From Hyphomicrobium sp. (GTDB lineage: Bacteria > Pseudomonadota > Alphaproteobacteria > Rhizobiales > Hyphomicrobiaceae): a stretch of 10,485 nt of DNA. The notes under the pieces are model-generated. The model saw only the letters and a list, made by a program, of their open reading frames with translations, made no database searches and had not been told where the DNA came from. The DNA lies in NCBI GenBank assembly GCA_025927515.1, contig JAICLG010000098.1:1-10485 (forward strand). The letters are read 5' to 3'. A program made the position numbers and the translations under genes. Positions 7,395-10,485 of this stretch are shown piece after piece (position 1 is the stretch's first letter; each line of letters begins with the position of its first letter).

Positions 7395-7407
7395 CTCCTG
7401 AGAGGAG
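7395..7407 (-). promoter_or_regulatory. Shine-Dalgarno/anti-Shine-Dalgarno hairpin of gdx
   Basis: On the minus strand CTCCT (7407-7403), directly after P2 of the riboswitch, can pair over a CTC loop with the ribosome binding site AGGAG (7399-7395), which is 6 bases before the ATG. This would hide the ribosome site when not competed, a plausible expression platform; switching direction is inferred. Confidence 0.55.
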
Positions 7408-7454
7408 CCGGGCCGTCCCGGTCATTGTTATCTGCATGGGAGGTCGTCCTGCCC
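7408..7454 (-). promoter_or_regulatory. Guanidine-II (mini-ykkC) riboswitch aptamer
   Basis: Read on the minus strand, two short hairpins precede the gdx gene. P1 (7454-7438) is GGGCAGG-ACGA-CCUCCC with one bulged C; P2 (7421-7408) is CCGGG-ACGG-CCCGG. They are separated by a 16-base linker. Twin hairpins with ACGR loops are the defining feature of the guanidine-II class, in which the loops kiss and each binds a guanidinium ion. The downstream gene is of the guanidinium-exporter type, the classic target of this class, and P2 ends 19 bases before its start codon, consistent with control of translation. Confidence 0.85.
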
Positions 7455-7460
7455 AGCCCC

Positions 7461-7488
7461 GAGATAAGCTGTAAGACTCTCATGTCAA
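7461..7488 (-). promoter_or_regulatory. Candidate gdx promoter
   Basis: On the minus strand TTGACA (7488-7483) is followed after 16 bases by TATCTC (7466-7461), a modest -10. A start site around 7454-7455 would place the first transcribed base at the beginning of riboswitch hairpin P1, which makes the assignment plausible. Confidence 0.4.
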
Positions 7489-7544
7489 TGCGATTTCCAC
7501 ATCGCGCACCTGTCCGTTCTGTCAACGGAAGCTCGAATGCGATT
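7487..7544 (+). repeat. Nine-base direct repeat in the gdx-nrdJ control region
   Basis: AATGCGATT occurs at 7487-7495 and 7536-7544, 49 bases apart. The first overlaps the -35 of the candidate gdx promoter and the second overlaps the -35 of the nrdJ promoter. In addition CTGTCAA (7519-7525) and TTGACAG (7543-7549) form a 7-base inverted repeat. These could be regulator sites; none matches a motif I can name. Confidence 0.35.
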
Positions 7545-7571
7545 GACAGCAAGCATCCAAGAACATATAGT
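7543..7571 (+). promoter_or_regulatory. Sigma-70 type promoter of nrdJ
   Basis: Perfect -35 TTGACA at 7543-7548, 17-base spacer, -10 TATAGT at 7566-7571 (one mismatch to TATAAT). The predicted start near 7578-7580 gives a leader of about 40 bases before the ATG at 7621. This is the best promoter in the window. The leader is too short for a cobalamin riboswitch. Confidence 0.75.
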
Positions 7572-7575
7572 GAAC
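7561..7575 (+). promoter_or_regulatory. LexA (SOS) box over the nrdJ -10 element
   Basis: GAAC (7561-7564), seven bases, GAAC (7572-7575): an exact match to the alphaproteobacterial LexA box, written GTTC-N7-GTTC on the other strand. The seven-base spacer contains the whole -10 hexamer, so bound repressor would block polymerase. LexA itself is not in the window. Confidence 0.65.
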
Positions 7576-7620
7576 AGTAATTGAAGCGCGGCCTTGACCA
7601 CTTATATTCCGGTAGCCCTC

Positions 7621-10044
7621 ATGAGCGCCATTTTTTCAGGTTTGCCCGCAATTTCCGACGCTATTTGGCGGCGCAAGTACCGCTTTGCCGGATCGGCGAA
7701 TGCTGCCGCCGACCAGACGGTCGAAGACACGTTTCGGCGGGTTGCTGCAGCAGCGGCTGCGCCTGAAAAAGGCGGCGAGCGCCAGCAGTGGGCGAACGCG
7801 TTTTATGACGCGATGGCCGATTTCGGCTTTCAACCGGCCGGACGGATTCTGGCCGGGGCCGGAACCGAGCGCAACGTGACGCTCTTCAACTGCTTTGTCC
7901 TGGGCGAGATTCAAGACGATCTTGCGAGCATCTTCGAGAGCGTCAAGGAGGCGGCGCTGACGATGCAGGCCGGAGGCGGCATCGGGCACGATTTCTCGAC
8001 GCTTCGGCCGCAGGGTGCGCCTGTCAAAAGCATCGGCGCAGACGCCTCCGGGCCAGTCAGTTTCATGGACGTCTGGGACGCCATGTGCCGGACGATCATG
8101 TCGGCCGGCCAGCGGCGCGGCGCGATGATGGCGACCCTCAGGTGCGATCATCCGGATATCGAAGCGTTCGTGGCGGCCAAGTCTGACCCGCTGCGCCTTC
8201 GCAATTTCAATCTGTCGGTTCTGGTGACTGATGGCTTTATGGAGGCCGTTCGCCGCGACGCTCCGTGGAATCTGGTGTTCGCCGGCAAGGTCTACAAAAC
8301 GGTTTCCGCGCGGGCGTTGTGGGACCAGATCATGCGCGCGACCTACGATTATGCCGAGCCGGGCGTGATCTTCATCGATCGCGTCAACGCGGCCAATAAC
8401 CTTTCGTATTGCGAAACAATCTCGGCGACGAACCCGTGCGGAGAGCAGCCGCTGCCGCCTTACGGCGCCTGCCTGCTCGGTTCGATCAACCTGGCACGCC
8501 TCGTCGAGGAGCCGTTCACACCGAACGCGCGTATCGATGTTGCAAAGCTCGAAGCGCGCGTCGCGACGGCCGTCCGTTTCCTCGACAACGTCATCGACAT
8601 TTCGCGCTATCCGCTTGAACAACAGGCGCAAGAAGCGCGGGCTAAGCGGCGCATCGGCCTCGGCGTCACGGGCCTTGCCGACGCGCTGATTTTCGTCGGT
8701 CTCTCCTACGGCAGTCTCGCAGCACGCGAGAAGGCTGCGCAATGGATGGCTATCATCCAGAACGCCGCCTATCGCGCGAGTGCTGCTCTCGCGGCGGAGA
8801 AAGGACCGTTTCCGCTTTACGATGCCGGCGCGTTTCTGCCTCGGCCGAATGTCGCCCGGCTCGACAAAGACGTTCGCGATGCGATCGCGGCGAACGGCAT
8901 CCGCAACGGATGCCTGACGTCGATCGCACCGACCGGGACGATTTCGCTGCTCGCCGGAAACGTATCGAGCGGCATCGAACCGGTCTTCGATTTCGTCTTC
9001 CGGCGGCGCGTTCTCAGCGACGGTACGGCGCAAGAAGAAACCGTCGAAGACTTTGCGCACCGGACGTTCCGCGACGCTTTCGGAGATGACGCACTCCTGC
9101 CCGAAACGTTCGTGACTGCCGAAACGCTGACGCCTGCCGAGCACGTCGCGATGCAGGCGGCGCTGCAGCCTTACGTCGACAGCGCCATCTCGAAGACGAT
9201 CAACTGCCCCGAGGACATCAGTTTCGAAAGTTTTCGCGACATCTATCTCGAAGCTTACAATTCCGGGCTCAAGGGATGCACGACGTATCGGCCAAACGCC
9301 ATTACCGGCGCAATCCTGTCGCGCGAAACGCCCCCCGTCGAGGACGTTGCCGAGGCTGAGGCGGGCAAGAGCGGAGCCGTTGCCTTGCAGAAACCCTCTG
9401 CGGTCAAGCTGAGCGACGATCCGGCGGCGCATGGCGTCGTCTATATGACGAAGCCACTTGAGCGCGAGACGGCGCTCGAAGGCGTCACATATAAGATCAA
9501 GTGGCCCGCGAGCGCGCACGCCCTCTACGTGACGATCAACGATATCGTCCGCGATGGGCGCAGGCGTCCGTTCGAGGTTTTCATCAACACGAAGAACCTC
9601 GAGCACTATGCCTGGACGGTCGCGCTGACGCGTATGATCAGCGCCATTTTCCGCCGCGGTGGCGATGTCGCTTTCGTTGCCGAAGAATTAAAAGCCGTTT
9701 TCGATCCCGAGGGCGGCCGCTGGATGGGCGGCCGTTATGTCCCGAGCCTGCTAGCGGCGATCGGCGACGTCATCGAGGAGCACATGCTTCGTATCGGTTT
9801 CCTGCTGCGCGACGAGCCCGGCAGCGATAGCGAAGATGTTTCGAGCCGTCGGCCCCTTGCGGCAGTCCGAGGGGGGGGCGTGGAAGCCGGCGGACATCGA
9901 GTTGCAGAGGCCTCCAATGAGGATGCACCGCACACCGCGCCGATCTCAGGCGCGCGAATCTGTCCGCGATGTGGCGAGCGGGCGCTGCGTCGCGTCGAAG
10001 GCTGCTGGACGTGCGCGAGCTGCACGTATTCCCGCTGCGGGTGA
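7621..10044 (+). CDS. nrdJ: Class II adenosylcobalamin-dependent ribonucleotide reductase
   Basis: Reduces ribonucleotides to deoxyribonucleotides using a cysteine thiyl radical generated from coenzyme B12, without needing oxygen. Numbering from ATG 7621 (807 aa): an N-terminal IWRRKYRF segment (15-22), redox cysteine C91 in FNCFVL, catalytic motif NPCGE at 271-275 (radical C273, E275), and partner cysteine C284 in YGACLLGSIN, with the same 11-residue C-C spacing as the Thermotoga enzyme. IAPTGTISLLAGNVSSGIEP (435-454) is the conserved phosphate-binding strand. After a low-complexity linker (about 731-778) comes a C-terminal Cys-rich tail (C781, C784, C795, C798, C801, C806), the metal-ribbon and shuttle-thiol tail of this family. 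The frame is open to a TTG at 7594 but homology favours 7621, which has GGTAG just upstream. It is transcribed from its own promoter. Confidence 0.95.
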   Translation: MSAIFSGLPAISDAIWRRKYRFAGSANAAADQTVEDTFRRVAAAAAAPEKGGERQQWANAFYDAMADFGFQPAGRILAGAGTERNVTLFNCFVLGEIQDDLASIFESVKEAALTMQAGGGIGHDFSTLRPQGAPVKSIGADASGPVSFMDVWDAMCRTIMSAGQRRGAMMATLRCDHPDIEAFVAAKSDPLRLRNFNLSVLVTDGFMEAVRRDAPWNLVFAGKVYKTVSARALWDQIMRATYDYAEPGVIFIDRVNAANNLSYCETISATNPCGEQPLPPYGACLLGSINLARLVEEPFTPNARIDVAKLEARVATAVRFLDNVIDISRYPLEQQAQEARAKRRIGLGVTGLADALIFVGLSYGSLAAREKAAQWMAIIQNAAYRASAALAAEKGPFPLYDAGAFLPRPNVARLDKDVRDAIAANGIRNGCLTSIAPTGTISLLAGNVSSGIEPVFDFVFRRRVLSDGTAQEETVEDFAHRTFRDAFGDDALLPETFVTAETLTPAEHVAMQAALQPYVDSAISKTINCPEDISFESFRDIYLEAYNSGLKGCTTYRPNAITGAILSRETPPVEDVAEAEAGKSGAVALQKPSAVKLSDDPAAHGVVYMTKPLERETALEGVTYKIKWPASAHALYVTINDIVRDGRRRPFEVFINTKNLEHYAWTVALTRMISAIFRRGGDVAFVAEELKAVFDPEGGRWMGGRYVPSLLAAIGDVIEEHMLRIGFLLRDEPGSDSEDVSSRRPLAAVRGGGVEAGGHRVAEASNEDAPHTAPISGARICPRCGERALRRVEGCWTCASCTYSRCG

Positions 10045-10100
10045 TTTCCATTCGTTAAAGCCAATATTGCCGCCCACACGCAGACAATTCCCGCTGCGGG
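10028..10100 (+). repeat. Fourteen-base direct repeat of a self-complementary sequence
   Basis: ATTCCCGCTGCGGG occurs at 10028-10041 and 10087-10100. Each copy holds CCCGC-T-GCGGG, able to fold on itself. The first copy encodes the last residues of NrdJ up to its stop codon; the second is 59 bases downstream in non-coding DNA. It may be a remnant of a short duplication or a REP-like element. Confidence 0.6.
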
Positions 10101-10112
10101 GGCATACAGCCG

Positions 10113-10159
10113 GCTAACGGTAGCAAGATCTCAACCTCCGTTAGCGGATGTTGAGATTT
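10113..10159 (+). terminator. Interlocking inverted repeats after nrdJ; possible terminator or pseudoknot
   Basis: Arm A GCTAACGG (10113-10120) pairs with A' CCGTTAGC (10138-10145). Arm B ATCTCAAC (10128-10135) pairs with B' GTTGAGAT (10150-10157). The pairs are interleaved A-B-A'-B', so they form either alternative hairpins or an H-type pseudoknot. The B hairpin extends to 10126-10159 and has an inner TCCG-TTAG-CGGA stem, making it the stronger single fold. Only three T follow it, so it is a weak intrinsic terminator of nrdJ at best; the role is inferred. Confidence 0.45.
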
Positions 10160-10324
10160 GCATCGGCGATCAGCGTCAATGCTCCACGCGAGTGTACGCA
10201 ATCCGCGTGCTTCTCAACAGTTCATTGACCAAGGAGCGGCCCGCGCGGCCAGCCCGTCAAATTTTCGATCCAAAGTTCACGATTCCTCACGTCCCTGAGG
10301 GTTATGACTGACGCAAAAGCAGTC

Positions 10325-10338
10325 CGGCGAATTCGCCG
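10325..10338. promoter_or_regulatory. Perfect 14-base palindrome upstream of the last small gene
   Basis: CGGCGAATTCGCCG is fully self-complementary. It ends 16 bases before the ATG at 10355 and just upstream of its ribosome binding site, a position suited to an operator. No regulator can be named. Confidence 0.35.
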
Positions 10339-10354
10339 ATCAGAGGTGTGCGTT

Positions 10355-10485
10355 ATGAGTGCCGAAATTATCTGGCTTGCGGACGTCAGAGAGCGCCGTG
10401 CCAGCAAGGAAGCCGAACAGACGATCGAAAGCCCGGTGCCGGCAGCTCCGGAAAACCCGCCGAGATTCCATTTTTGGACAGGCGC
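10355..10485 (+). CDS. Small hypothetical protein, 3' truncated by the window edge
   Basis: From the ATG at 10355, 43 codons are open to the edge, starting MSAEIIWLADVRERRASKEA, then a Pro/Ala/Glu-rich stretch, then RFHFWTG at the edge. A well-placed AGAGG (10342-10346) lies 8 bases before the start. An in-frame ATG at 10304, also with a G-rich stretch upstream, would add 17 residues, but the palindrome at 10325 would then be coding. From memory, small conserved hypothetical proteins of rhizobia have a similar F-W-x-G segment; no function is known to me. The end of the gene is outside the window. Confidence 0.6.
   Translation, partial: MSAEIIWLADVRERRASKEAEQTIESPVPAAPENPPRFHFWTG

Larger units (their letters stand above)
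10045..10354. other. Gene-free interval after nrdJ
   Basis: No ORF with family resemblance or convincing start was seen on either strand over these 310 bases. It holds the second copy of the 14-base repeat (10087-10100), the interlocking inverted repeats (10113-10159), a 6-bp inverted repeat CACGCG/CGCGTG (10185-10190 and 10204-10209), a 5-bp one CCTCA/TGAGG (10285-10289 and 10296-10300), and a 14-base palindrome (10325-10338). TTGACC at 10225-10230 has no credible -10 partner. Confidence 0.6.

Noticed and set aside
7561..7575. NrdR box reading of the nrdJ -10 region
   Set aside because: The 14-base window with core ATATAGTG matches about 10 of 14 consensus positions, and a second site near 7599-7612 is poor and not at the usual 31-32 base spacing. 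The LexA match is exact, so NrdR is kept only as a competing idea.
7576..7620. Cobalamin riboswitch ahead of the B12-dependent nrdJ
   Set aside because: Only about 40 bases of leader follow the promoter, far too short for a cobalamin aptamer, and no B12 box was seen.
7636..9606. A 656-codon open frame on the minus strand opposite nrdJ
   Set aside because: It is a shadow of nrdJ caused by GC-rich codon use: no family resemblance, no membrane or catalytic motifs, and nrdJ on the other strand is unambiguous.

Overview
The window looks like chromosomal core DNA of a GC-rich alphaproteobacterium of the order Hyphomicrobiales (Rhizobiales), probably near Hyphomicrobium. The basis is the rhizobial style of MoaA, FtsE/FtsX, CpdR and Mrp, an alphaproteobacterial-type SOS box (GAAC-N7-GAAC), a B12-dependent ribonucleotide reductase, and a small C-terminal ORF resembling a rhizobial conserved hypothetical. 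The assignment rests on sequence recall, not a search.

Layout. At 1-118 (minus) is the 5' end of an Mrp/ApbC iron-sulfur carrier gene. Divergent from it lies a molybdenum-cofactor cluster on the plus strand: mobA (294-938), mobB (931-1485) and moaA (1575-2597). Next, on the minus strand, hpt (3012-3554) is followed by a CpdR-like single-domain response regulator (2613-2975), probably one transcript. Divergent from hpt is a cell-envelope group on the plus strand: ftsE (3728-4384), ftsX (4368-5474), a YdcF/DUF218 membrane protein (5628-6272) and a PlsC-type acyltransferase (6265-7047).

The regulatory core is 7069-7620. On the minus strand is an SMR-family guanidinium exporter gene (gdx/sugE type) broken by one missing base in a G run. 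Its leader carries two small hairpins with ACGA and ACGG loops, the signature of a guanidine-II (mini-ykkC) riboswitch. On the plus strand, nrdJ (7621-10044), a class II adenosylcobalamin-dependent ribonucleotide reductase, has a near-consensus promoter whose -10 element lies exactly inside a GAAC-N7-GAAC LexA box, suggesting SOS control of dNTP synthesis.

Downstream of nrdJ, 10045-10354 has no gene but is structured: a 14-bp direct repeat of a self-complementary sequence, two interlocking inverted repeats able to form alternative hairpins or a pseudoknot, and a 14-bp perfect palindrome just before a small hypothetical gene that runs off the window at 10485.

No mobile element, CRISPR array, rRNA or tRNA was seen. 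The points most worth follow-up are the riboswitch with its broken exporter, the SOS box on nrdJ, and the interlocking repeats after nrdJ.
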